Positions 30,734 through 39,822 of a stretch of DNA of 64,000 nt are shown in pieces. The DNA is from Myxococcales bacterium (lineage in GTDB: Bacteria > Myxococcota_A > Polyangia > Polyangiales > Houyiibacteriaceae). Below the pieces are notes generated by a model. The model was not told the origin of the DNA and did not search any database. It was given only the letters and a program-made list of their open reading frames with translations. The translations under genes and the position numbers were made by a program. The stretch is taken from contig JAOTXX010000010.1 in assembly GCA_029862185.1 (NCBI GenBank), positions 1-64,000 of the forward strand. Direction: 5' to 3'. How positions within the stretch are numbered: the stretch's first letter is position 1; every line of letters starts with the position of its first letter.

Positions 30734-32506
30734 ATGCAGCCTCTTTCCGGACTCGACTCTTCCTTCCTCTACCTCGAGGACGCCCACCAGCCGATGCACG
30801 TCGGCAGCGTTTTGGTGTTCGAGGGCTCGATGGACTTCGAAAGCTTTCGCCGAACGATGGCGTCGCGTGTTCATCTCGTGCCTCGGCTTCGGCAACGGCT
30901 CGCCATGGTGCCGTTCGGCATCGGCAAGCCCTACTGGGTGGAGGACCCGGCGTTCAATCTCGACATGCACTTGCAACACGTGGCGCTTCCAAGCCCCGGC
31001 AGCTGGAAGGAGCTTCGGGGCCTTGCCGCGCGGATCTTCAGCGTGCCGCTCGATCGCAGCCGGCCGCTCTGGGAGATGACCTTCGTCGAAGGGCTCGATC
31101 AGATCCCTCAGGTGCCGCCCGGCTCAGTTGCGTTGATCAACAAGACGCACCACGCAGCGATCGACGGTGTATCGGGCGCGGACATGATGGGCATCCTGCT
31201 CGACATGACCAAGGAGCCCAGGGCCTTTAGCCCACCGCCGCCTCGAGCCATTCCCCCAGTTCCCAACGAGCTCCAGGTGCTCTCACACACCGCGCGCAAG
31301 ATCATGGGCAAACCGGGCGAGATCAAGCGAGTCGCCGGCGAGCTCGCCGATGCGCTCCGCGCCGCTGGGAAGGTTCGGGACAAGGGGGTCGAAGTGCCTC
31401 CCGTGCCGATGACCGCCCCACCGACACCGATCAACCACACCATCACCGGTCAGCGAATCTGGAACACGGCGCTGCTCGAGCTCGACCGAGTCAAAGCGAT
31501 TCGCAAGATCACCGGCTGCACCCTGAACGACGTCGTTCTCGCGATCTGCGCCGGGGCGCTTCGCCGCTATCTCGATGAGAAGGGCGAGCTTCCCGCCAAG
31601 CCCTTGATCGCCATGGTTCCGGTTTCGACGCGGGGCGACGACGAGCACGGAAAGATGGGCAACAAGGTCTCGGCGATGTTCCTCGACCTCGCCACCGACG
31701 TGGCCGATCCCGTCGAACGACTGAAAGTCATCAAACAGCATACGCAGGGCGGCAAAGCGTTCGAGAAGGCCGGAGCGACACGTGCATTCGTCGACCTCTG
31801 GGATTTCGTCCCGTTCGGCTTGGCCAATCGCGTGCTGCGTCTTTACTCTCGGTTTCGCGTATCCGAGCTGCACAATCCGGTGTTCAACGTGGTCATCACC
31901 AACGTGCCCGGGCCGCAGGTGGACCTGTACATGGCTGGGCACAAGCTCTTAGCAAGCATGGGCATGGCGCCGCTCGTCGACGGCATGGGCTTGCTAATCA
32001 CCGTCCTCAGCTACAACGGCATCCTGTCGATCAGTCCCACATCATCGCCGGCAGTGATGCCCGACCTCGACCTGTTCACCCGCTACCTCCGCGAGTCCGC
32101 CAACGAGCTCGAGGCTGCCGTGCTTCCGCACCGCTTACCCGATGCCGAAGCGGGCGATGCCCATGCCCAGGCCGTGGCCGAAATGACCGCCGCCTTCGTC
32201 GCGCAAATGAGGTCGACCCTGGAGCACGCACCCGACGATCGCTCGCTTCAAGAGGGAAAGTTCCAGCTTCGAATCACCGGCCCGGGTGAGCAAAGTTGGA
32301 TGATCGACATGCACGACCGGAGCGTCACCGAGGGCAATGGCCGCCCCGCGGATGCCACGCTCACGATTCGCGATGCGCACCTCGCCGAGATCCTGCGCGG
32401 CAATCTCGACCCTCAAATCGCTTTCGTTCAGGGCAAGCTTCGCGTCGAGGGCGACATCAACAAGGCGATCGAGTTCGGCAGCTTCTTGCCGAAAGTCATC
32501 GCCTAG
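30734..32506 (+). CDS. WS/DGAT-family O-acyltransferase with fused C-terminal SCP2 (sterol carrier)-like domain
   Basis: N-terminal MQPLSGLDSSFLYLED, HHAAIDG active site; C-terminal FQLRITGPGEQSWMIDM...ADATLTIRDAHLAEILRGNLDPQIAFVQGKLRVEGDINKAIEF SCP2-like. Confidence 0.88.
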   Translation: MQPLSGLDSSFLYLEDAHQPMHVGSVLVFEGSMDFESFRRTMASRVHLVPRLRQRLAMVPFGIGKPYWVEDPAFNLDMHLQHVALPSPGSWKELRGLAARIFSVPLDRSRPLWEMTFVEGLDQIPQVPPGSVALINKTHHAAIDGVSGADMMGILLDMTKEPRAFSPPPPRAIPPVPNELQVLSHTARKIMGKPGEIKRVAGELADALRAAGKVRDKGVEVPPVPMTAPPTPINHTITGQRIWNTALLELDRVKAIRKITGCTLNDVVLAICAGALRRYLDEKGELPAKPLIAMVPVSTRGDDEHGKMGNKVSAMFLDLATDVADPVERLKVIKQHTQGGKAFEKAGATRAFVDLWDFVPFGLANRVLRLYSRFRVSELHNPVFNVVITNVPGPQVDLYMAGHKLLASMGMAPLVDGMGLLITVLSYNGILSISPTSSPAVMPDLDLFTRYLRESANELEAAVLPHRLPDAEAGDAHAQAVAEMTAAFVAQMRSTLEHAPDDRSLQEGKFQLRITGPGEQSWMIDMHDRSVTEGNGRPADATLTIRDAHLAEILRGNLDPQIAFVQGKLRVEGDINKAIEFGSFLPKVIA

Positions 32507-32527
32507 GGCGCGGCGGCGTGACCAATC

Positions 32528-34717
32528 TCAGCGAAGCGCGCTGAAGCGTTGCTGCTCGTTGGTGCCGGGCAGCTTGGTGCGAAGCTCCGGGAGCTCCTCG
32601 GCAGCGAGCCACTGGTAAACCCCGTAGGTCTGCAAAACACGCCGCGTGTACCGTCGCGTTTCGTCGTAAGGGATCTCTTCGATGAACATGTCGAGTGGAC
32701 GTGTCGCGTCTTCTTCTAGCCAGCGTCGAACCGCACCTTCGCCGGCGTTATACGCCGACGGGACCAGCGCCGGATTCTCGTTCAATCGGTTCCAGAGCCA
32801 GGCCATGTAGCGGGCGCCGATCTTGAGGTTGACCTCTGGCCTCTTGAGAGTGCGCGGCGTGGCTTTCACGCCGACCTCGGTAGCGAAGCGCTTCGCAGTC
32901 GGCATGATCAGCTGGACCAGGCCGTACGCCTTCGCCCAGGAGACCGCCTCCGGGTCGAAAGAGCTTTCCTCGCGTGCGATCGCGCGCACGAACGAAGCGG
33001 GAATACCCTCATCCTCGGCGATGTTTTCGATGAGGGGTGAGAAAGCCTGCGGGTACGTCGCCTCCCAGATCAACTTGCCTTCGCCCTTTGGTAGTAGCCC
33101 TTCGAAGTCCTCGAAGTGGGTCCGGATGACGCGGCTGAGCTTGGTCTGTGCACCAGCGTGTTGAAGAAGAACCGCACCGACGACCGCCATCTTCGGGTCG
33201 ACATTGTCCCCGAGCATGTGAAGCGCCGACATTTCCGACGAGGCATAGCTGACCTCGTTGACGAGCAAGAGCTCGACCATGCGGTCGAAAGCGGGCTCAT
33301 CGAACTCGTCGCGCCAGGCAAAGACCATGCGCATTGGCTCGTCGCTTGCGCGCATGTCGTGGATAGCCGCCTTGGCGCGTCCGGGGTCAATTTCGCCCAG
33401 CCGCCAGAGCGCCTGCTGTGCGTAGTAACGAAGCGGCCAACGTTGGACGATCTCTTCGTAGGCTTTCGCCGCGTCGATGCGCCGGCCCAACATGTAGAGC
33501 GCACGCGCCCGCCAATAGTTCGCACGGCCCGTGATGCCCTCTTGGCGCTCGTCGCCGCCGCGTCTGACCAGCTCGTCGAAGCGGTCGTAAGCGCCTTGGT
33601 ACTTCCCATTGCGCAGTTGGACCCAGCCGAGCTTAAACAGGGCGCGGGGCCACATGTCGCCGTCGGGATAGAGCTTTGGAATCGAAGCCAGGCGCAGGAC
33701 CGACGCTTCTTGCTTACCGTTTTCGAGCTCCGCGAGAGCCGCTCGGTAGCTCGCATCGTCGGCAAGGCTGTGGTCTGGCGCTTCAGCTTCGAGTTTTTCA
33801 AATTGACGGATCGATTCATCCCACCGACCGATTCGGCCGTAGGCGCGCGCTGCGTAGTAACGAGCCCAGGCGCGCATGTCTCGGTCGCCCTTTGCACACT
33901 TGTCTGCGACCTCGCGCATCACCGGAGCTCCGCGCGTGCGCTCGCGGTCTTGAAGGAGCGCGCGGCCTTGCTTGTAACGTGTTTCACACCAGGTTGCGCC
34001 GCCGGTCCTGAGGTGCTTGGCGACCTTTCCGAAAAGCCGTTCGGCTTCCCGGTAGCGCTTTGCGTTGTAGAGCGACTCGGCCTTGTCGAGGCTCTGTTGC
34101 ATTCGCGGGCGAAGGTCTGGTTTCGCGGCAGCTGGCGGAGCAGCTACCGGGGGCGTGCCGTCCAGCCGAATCCCGATGTGCGCGCCCGATCCGCCCGTGC
34201 CGACCGTTCGGGCTTCAATCGTGCGCGCCTGACCGCCGCCAGCCCAGTCGTCCGTCAACGAAGCCGCGAGTTGCGCGGCCGTCACCGGATCCCTTCGTTC
34301 GAGGAGCGAGGCGCGCTTCAACTTGGCCCATCGCGCGAGCGGATGATGGAAGGTGCCGAGCGTGTCGAGGTGCGCGAGGGCGATCTCGTTGTAACCTTCG
34401 TCGAGCGCGGCCTTGGCAGCCAGCCAGTGAAGCCGGCCCTTGTCCGCGGCACCAGCACTAGGCAGCGTGGCTTCGGCGAGCTCGCGCGCCCGTCCGGGGT
34501 TGCTCTTGTCGAGCTGCTTACGGACCTGCATCACCGGGGACTTGTCCGGCAGCGCCACGATGGCCGGGTCGAGGACCTTGGCCGGCGGCGCCGGCGCTGC
34601 GGCCACGACGGGCGTTGGCTCAGCGGCGGGCGGCCAGACTTCGCGCCGCACGTTCTGCTGCTGATGGCAGGCCATCAGCAGCCCCATGCAAGTCGCAAAG
34701 GGCCAAATCCGATTCAT
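32528..34717 (-). CDS. slt: Soluble lytic murein transglycosylase-like lipoprotein
   Basis: ESSFDPEAVSWAKAYGLVQLIMPTAKRFA, SAYNAGEGAVRRWL; TPR-like N-terminus; lipobox CMGLLMAC. Confidence 0.88.
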   Translation of the reverse strand: MNRIWPFATCMGLLMACHQQQNVRREVWPPAAEPTPVVAAAPAPPAKVLDPAIVALPDKSPVMQVRKQLDKSNPGRARELAEATLPSAGAADKGRLHWLAAKAALDEGYNEIALAHLDTLGTFHHPLARWAKLKRASLLERRDPVTAAQLAASLTDDWAGGGQARTIEARTVGTGGSGAHIGIRLDGTPPVAAPPAAAKPDLRPRMQQSLDKAESLYNAKRYREAERLFGKVAKHLRTGGATWCETRYKQGRALLQDRERTRGAPVMREVADKCAKGDRDMRAWARYYAARAYGRIGRWDESIRQFEKLEAEAPDHSLADDASYRAALAELENGKQEASVLRLASIPKLYPDGDMWPRALFKLGWVQLRNGKYQGAYDRFDELVRRGGDERQEGITGRANYWRARALYMLGRRIDAAKAYEEIVQRWPLRYYAQQALWRLGEIDPGRAKAAIHDMRASDEPMRMVFAWRDEFDEPAFDRMVELLLVNEVSYASSEMSALHMLGDNVDPKMAVVGAVLLQHAGAQTKLSRVIRTHFEDFEGLLPKGEGKLIWEATYPQAFSPLIENIAEDEGIPASFVRAIAREESSFDPEAVSWAKAYGLVQLIMPTAKRFATEVGVKATPRTLKRPEVNLKIGARYMAWLWNRLNENPALVPSAYNAGEGAVRRWLEEDATRPLDMFIEEIPYDETRRYTRRVLQTYGVYQWLAAEELPELRTKLPGTNEQQRFSALR

Positions 34718-34824
34718 CTGACGAACCCTAGTGAGTCCGCTCCGTGCGGGCAAGTTCCCCCCCCGTAAAGTCGATGCTGAGCGTCGACCGCGGGGCTTCG
34801 CCCGGCTGTTGGGGTGATCGCGGC

Positions 34825-36438
34825 ATGCCCGCGTACGTGATAGGGGAACGCAACGTGAGCTACAGCCTGCAGATCGGGGTCCGCTATCTTCGCTCCAAGA
34901 AGCGCGCCACGGTTTCGATGATCACCCTGATCTCGATCATCGGAGTCGCCCTCGGGGTCGCAGCCCTCTTGGCGGTTCTGTCGATCACGACCGGCTTCGA
35001 AAATGCCTTCCGCGACAAGGTTCTCGGCGTCAATGCCCACGTGCTGGTCTTGAAGTACGGTCGCGAGTTTCGCGACTACCGCGATGTTCTCGCCACCGTC
35101 GGCGAGATGCCCGAGGTCGCCGGCATCGCGCCCTTCTCGATCAACGAGATGATGCTCACCAAAGGCGAGCGCCGCGGTGTCGTCTTGGTCAAAGGCGTCA
35201 CGCCCGAAGGCCTCCAGACCGTGCTCGACCTGCCAGATCAATTGATCGACGGCGGCCTCGAAGGCCTACGCCGCCCCGGCGCCGTCCCCAACCTCGACGC
35301 CAAGCCCAAGCCCGACGATGACTGGCAATGGCTCCGCGACATCCGAGACGGCAAATCCCGAACCGCACCCAGCCAACCAAAGAAGGCGGCCACGGCCTCG
35401 ACCAAGGAGGAGCCGGTTCGCCGCAAGACTTTCTGGCAAGAGGAAAAGGCGCGCCGCGAAGGGCAGCGAGAGGCCGAGCGGCGCGCGCGCCGACCGCGCA
35501 TCGGGGCGGTGGCCGAGCCGGGTGACATCGAAGCGATGCTCGATGGGCTCGATGGCCAGGACTTTGCGCTTCCCGATGACCCGGCCTGGGAAGCCGGCCT
35601 TTCCTACGGCGAGGCCCAGGAGCCGGTCGAGGCCCTTCCCGGAATCATCGTCGGCAAGACCCTGGCCGAAGACCTGAGCTTGGAAGTCGGGGACAGGGTC
35701 CGGCTGATCTCGCCGCTCGCTGCCCTCGGCCTCACGCTATCGGAGCCGGGTGGCGCCGTCACACGGTCGCGCGAGTTCAGGGTAATCGGCGTGTTCCAAG
35801 CTGGCTTTCAAGAATACGATTCAGGCCTGGTCTACACCGATCTCTTCGAAGCCCAGCGCCTGTTCGACGAGGGCGACAACGTCACAGGCGTCGAGCTCCG
35901 CGTCCATGACCTCGACTCCTCGTTCGAGCTTGCCCGTCGGATCGAACAGAACCTGGGCGGCGCTTTTCACTCCCTCGACTGGTCCGAGCTCAACCGCAAC
36001 CTCTTCACCGCGCTCGAGGTGCAGAAAATCGCCCTCACCCTGGTCATCGCCACCATCATCTTCGTCGCGGCCTTCAACGTCATCGCCACCCTCATCATGG
36101 TGGTCCTCGAAAAGAAGCGAGAGATCGCGATTCTAAAGGCGATGGGAGCCACCGACGCGACAGTGCTAGGCATCTTCATGCTGCAAGGCATCGTCGTGGG
36201 CGTGATCGGAACACTTGCGGGCGTGCTGGTCGGCGGAGGCCTCGTCGCCTACCTCGACAGGATCCAATTCCCGCTCGATCCCAAGGTTTACCTGATCGAC
36301 CATCTCCCGGTCGTGCTCAACCCCAGCGTCTTCCTCATCACCATCGCGATCGCACTTCTCATCTGCACCCTCTCGACCATCGCACCCTCCATGTGGGCCG
36401 CGCGCATGCTTCCGGTCGACGGCCTTCGATACGAGTAA
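34825..36438 (+). CDS. lolC: LolC/LolE-family lipoprotein-releasing ABC permease with internal insertion
   Basis: SLQIGVRYLRSKKRATVSMITLISIIGVALGVAALL; C-terminal TM triplet with KKREIAILKAMGA. Confidence 0.85.
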   Translation: MPAYVIGERNVSYSLQIGVRYLRSKKRATVSMITLISIIGVALGVAALLAVLSITTGFENAFRDKVLGVNAHVLVLKYGREFRDYRDVLATVGEMPEVAGIAPFSINEMMLTKGERRGVVLVKGVTPEGLQTVLDLPDQLIDGGLEGLRRPGAVPNLDAKPKPDDDWQWLRDIRDGKSRTAPSQPKKAATASTKEEPVRRKTFWQEEKARREGQREAERRARRPRIGAVAEPGDIEAMLDGLDGQDFALPDDPAWEAGLSYGEAQEPVEALPGIIVGKTLAEDLSLEVGDRVRLISPLAALGLTLSEPGGAVTRSREFRVIGVFQAGFQEYDSGLVYTDLFEAQRLFDEGDNVTGVELRVHDLDSSFELARRIEQNLGGAFHSLDWSELNRNLFTALEVQKIALTLVIATIIFVAAFNVIATLIMVVLEKKREIAILKAMGATDATVLGIFMLQGIVVGVIGTLAGVLVGGGLVAYLDRIQFPLDPKVYLIDHLPVVLNPSVFLITIAIALLICTLSTIAPSMWAARMLPVDGLRYE

Positions 36439-36483
36439 GAAAATGGGCCAGCCCCCTTCTGCGAGCTGCTAGTATCCGCGGCC

Positions 36484-37431
36484 ATGGTCTGTCGCTGGCG
36501 TTGGCTGCTTGTTTTGTTTGGGCTTGGGATCTCGCTGTTTGGATGCGGGGGCGACTCCGCCTCGTCTGCACCGGCCAGCACTGCTAGTCTCGGCTGCAGC
36601 GACGGGACGCTCGATTCGAGTACGACGCACGTGGACCTCGAGTTCGACGGCGTCACGCGCAGCTACGAGATTCACCTTCCGCCTGGCTATGATGGAACGA
36701 GCCCACTGCCGCTGGTGCTCAATTTTCACGGCTTCACCTCGAGCGGCCTCGGTCAGCAAGCGTCGTCCAGCATGGATGTGACTGCCGACGCCCGCGGTTT
36801 TGTGGTCGCCTACCCGAACGGTCTCGATCAATCCTGGAACGCCGGCCTCTGCTGCGGACGGTCTGCGACGCTCGATGTCGACGACGTGGGCTTCACGCGC
36901 GCGGTCATCGAGGATATCTCTTCGCGTGCTTGTATCGACCCATCGCGAGTCTACGCGACCGGCATGTCGAACGGCGGCTTCTTCTCGCACCGCTTGGCCT
37001 GTGAAGCCGCGGACGTGATTGCGGCGGTCGCGCCGGTGGCTGGAGTTCTCGGGATCGAGGAAGAGGCCTGCAACCCAGCTCGGCCGATTCCGATCATTCA
37101 CCTGCATGGCACGGGCGACATGCTCGTGCCCTACGACGGTGGCGGGCTCGCCGGTTCTCAGAGCGTCGACGATTCGACCGAGGGTTGGCTCGATCGAAAC
37201 GGTTGCAGCGGAGAGCGCGACATCACATACCAAAACGGCGACGCGACCTGCGAGACCTTCGAGCAGTGCCGGGCCGACGCGAGCGTCACCGTCTGCACCA
37301 TCGAGGGCGCCGGCCACTGCTGGCCCGGCCAACCTTGCCCCACCGGCCGCGGCGACCTTGGCGAAAGCACCACCGACATCGACGCGAACGAAGCGATGTG
37401 GGGTCTGTTCTCGACCGTGCAATTGCCCTAA
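36484..37431 (+). CDS. Polyhydroxybutyrate depolymerase / LpqC-like esterase lipoprotein
   Basis: PLVLNFHGF, YATGMSNGGFFSH (GxSxG-like), CTIEGAGHCWPG; lipobox SLFGC. Confidence 0.83.
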   Translation: MVCRWRWLLVLFGLGISLFGCGGDSASSAPASTASLGCSDGTLDSSTTHVDLEFDGVTRSYEIHLPPGYDGTSPLPLVLNFHGFTSSGLGQQASSSMDVTADARGFVVAYPNGLDQSWNAGLCCGRSATLDVDDVGFTRAVIEDISSRACIDPSRVYATGMSNGGFFSHRLACEAADVIAAVAPVAGVLGIEEEACNPARPIPIIHLHGTGDMLVPYDGGGLAGSQSVDDSTEGWLDRNGCSGERDITYQNGDATCETFEQCRADASVTVCTIEGAGHCWPGQPCPTGRGDLGESTTDIDANEAMWGLFSTVQLP

Positions 37432-37513
37432 ATCGACCGCTCCCAGGCCTGCCGCCAAGGGGCTCCGGGAGCTTGACGCCCCCGCCCGGCCGCGCTACCA
37501 AAGGCGTCCTTTT

Positions 37514-37588
<75 letters not shown>

Positions 37589-37595
37589 AAATTGG

Positions 37596-38777
37596 CTAGT
37601 CGTTACGAGTGTTTTCACGATGGCCAGAGCTCGGAGGGTCGCTGGCGGCCCCCGAACCTTCCACTTTTTCTTCCACTTTCGGACCGTCGACCAGCGCCAG
37701 AGCGCGTTCGACGGCACTGTGTTTCTCACCACGCTCGATGTGTGAGTAGTGAAGGAACATCTCCTCCGTCTCGTGGCCGATCATCGACTGCGTGATCGCG
37801 CTCGATGACACTTGCCGGAGCAAGTTGTTCCAGGTGCGGCGAAAGCCGTGAAGGGTAAAGCGGTCGGCGATGCCGGCCGCTTGTAGAGCCCGCCCCAGAG
37901 GTTTCCGGAGCGAGGCGTTTCGTCGATAGGTTCCAACGCGACTTGGAAAAACCAGACCCTCGGAGAGCCCTCGAGCCTGCTTTCTGATGAGTTGCTGCCG
38001 GTGTTGTTTCAGGACGTCTTTCAGCAGCGGCGGCAGAGGGACGTCTCGGACCTTGCCGGTCTTCGTCGTGCCCACACGCCCCTGCCATTGAGCGCGCCGA
38101 ATCCAGATCACTTCGGCATCCTCGTCGATGTCGTCCCACTCGAGCGCTGAGACTTCACCGAAGCGAGCGCCCGTGAGGGCCATTGTCAGGAACAGCGGGT
38201 ACCAGACCGGCTCTTCTTCGCGAAGGTAGGCCAAGACCCGCTGCAGGTCTTCGGGCTTCAGCCGGTTACCGCCCGGAGGTTTCTCCGGAAGCGTACGGAC
38301 TCGAGCACAAGGGTCCCGTGCTAGCCCGAGATCGGCCTGAGCGTCTCGGAGCAGGGCTCGGAGCACCCTCAGCCGTGAGTTGACTGTGCTTGCCTTCGCG
38401 CGTTGGCCATCGCGCCACAGGATCACATCTTGCGGCGAGATGGCATCTACGTAGTTGTCCCCCAAAGCAGGCAAGATGTACTGGTCGAGCATGCCCGCGT
38501 ACTTGGCCCGCGTGGAGGGCTTAAGAGTGGGAATCTTCCCACGCATCCACGAGCTCGCGTACTCGCCAAGGCGAACCCGCTCTCGCTGAGTCGTACCGCT
38601 CGTAAGCAACTGGGCTCGAAGAAGCTCCCTTTGGGAGTTGGCTTCGGCCATGTTTGCGGCGGCGATCACTTGTTTCTGATCCTTTTTCTTGCCCGTCTTC
38701 TGGTCGATCCAGGTCACTCTCACTTGATAGCGACCCGGCGACAGGCGTTGGATTCCCGGATACCGAGATTTGCTCAT
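37596..38777 (-). CDS. Tyrosine recombinase/integrase of tRNA-targeting integrative element
   Basis: Catalytic boxes LTGARFGEVSALEWDD, LHGFRRTWNNLL, GHETEEMFLHYSHI; stop codon 7 nt from the tRNA 3' end; start at MSKSRYPGIQRL. Confidence 0.93.
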   Translation of the reverse strand: MSKSRYPGIQRLSPGRYQVRVTWIDQKTGKKKDQKQVIAAANMAEANSQRELLRAQLLTSGTTQRERVRLGEYASSWMRGKIPTLKPSTRAKYAGMLDQYILPALGDNYVDAISPQDVILWRDGQRAKASTVNSRLRVLRALLRDAQADLGLARDPCARVRTLPEKPPGGNRLKPEDLQRVLAYLREEEPVWYPLFLTMALTGARFGEVSALEWDDIDEDAEVIWIRRAQWQGRVGTTKTGKVRDVPLPPLLKDVLKQHRQQLIRKQARGLSEGLVFPSRVGTYRRNASLRKPLGRALQAAGIADRFTLHGFRRTWNNLLRQVSSSAITQSMIGHETEEMFLHYSHIERGEKHSAVERALALVDGPKVEEKVEGSGAASDPPSSGHRENTRND

Positions 38778-39012
38778 TGGCTCCTCCCGTCCCGGACGTT
38801 GCGTACCGCTGCGCAGCATACCGCCGACACCCGTCGCTGAGCCAGCGGTCGAGCGTGGAGCGGCGAAACATCAGCGTGTGCCGTGGTCCGCGACCGTCGG
38901 GCGTCAGGACCCCACGGCTGACGAGGGAGCGGACGCCCGACGGGGTCAGCCCGAGGAATGCTGCGGCCTTGCGACAGTCGAACCATGTGTCGTCGTCCCA
39001 TGGCTCGATCAT
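38521..39012 (-). CDS. Putative excisionase / HTH DNA-binding protein overlapping integrase out of frame
   Basis: WFDCRKAAAFLGLTPSGVRSLVSRGVLTPDGRGPRHTLMFRRSTLDRWL MerR/Xis-like HTH; C-terminal ~85 aa overlap int and may not be real. Confidence 0.6.
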   Translation of the reverse strand: MIEPWDDDTWFDCRKAAAFLGLTPSGVRSLVSRGVLTPDGRGPRHTLMFRRSTLDRWLSDGCRRYAAQRYATSGTGGANEQISVSGNPTPVAGSLSSESDLDRPEDGQEKGSETSDRRRKHGRSQLPKGASSSPVAYERYDSARAGSPWRVRELVDAWEDSHS

Positions 39013-39479
39013 CGCGGTTTGTGGTTTGAGAAGTTCGTCGTGCTCACATAGAGGTTTTCGGTTTTGCGACGCAAAAGTATTCCTGGACGAGGAACTTTTC
39101 TGCCCGTCTCAGTGCGTGATTTGCAGAGATTGCATGCAACGCGCTGAGCCTGGGCGCGATTGGCTGCACTCACATGAAAGCCTTCGCACACGCGAGGGAC
39201 TCTGTGCAACTTCACGTTAGCGAGTCGCGTCTAATCTCGACAGATTGCACTCTATCGCGCAAAGTTTCTTCTGCTTGCAGGAGATTTCGGTGGCTCCGAA
39301 AGAGTCCCAGTTAGTTTCAACGGAGTGCAGGGACGGAGCACGATTCGTTCGCGGCAAGGTGGAGTTTTGTCTGCCAACAAAACTGCATGCGCCCTCACTC
39401 GCTAATCGCTCGATCGGCCGCAAGGATTACGCGTTCAACGCCTTCGGCTTATTCGCGCCGGAGGCGCAAGCGACTCTAG

Positions 39480-39504
39480 GCGCCAAGAGATCAGATCTTG
39501 GCGC
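39480..39504. repeat. Inverted repeat GCGCCAAGA-N7-TCTTGGCGC
   Basis: Perfect 9-bp arms in a non-coding gap of the island. Confidence 0.7.
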
Positions 39505-39782
39505 TTATGATTCCCGTTTCGGTGAACCGGAACATCACATCACGGTGCGGCTCGCGGAAGTACATCTGGCTCAAGTCGAGGCTGATAGTGCCAACAATTT
39601 GCTTCTTTCTGGAAACCGAAAGTCGACGGAAGAGGCGCTCTGTGAAACTGGAGCGCCGAAGGAGGGTCAACAGGCAAATCAAGCTGCCCGTGCACCCGTT
39701 GCGCCGCCACGCCCCAAACGCAACATCTGCATCGACAGTAAAGAATTACGTATGGCGAGTCGCAGCCCGGCGACCCCACATT

Positions 39783-39810
39783 ACCCAGGACCCTTGATGA
39801 GGGTCCGGGT
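39783..39810 (+). promoter_or_regulatory. 5'UTR stem-loop immediately upstream of the Shine-Dalgarno of the acylase gene
   Basis: ACCC-a-GGACCCT TGATG AGGGTCC-GGGT followed directly by ggggagg SD and ATG at 39823. Confidence 0.55.
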
Positions 39811-39822
39811 GGGGAGGTTTTC

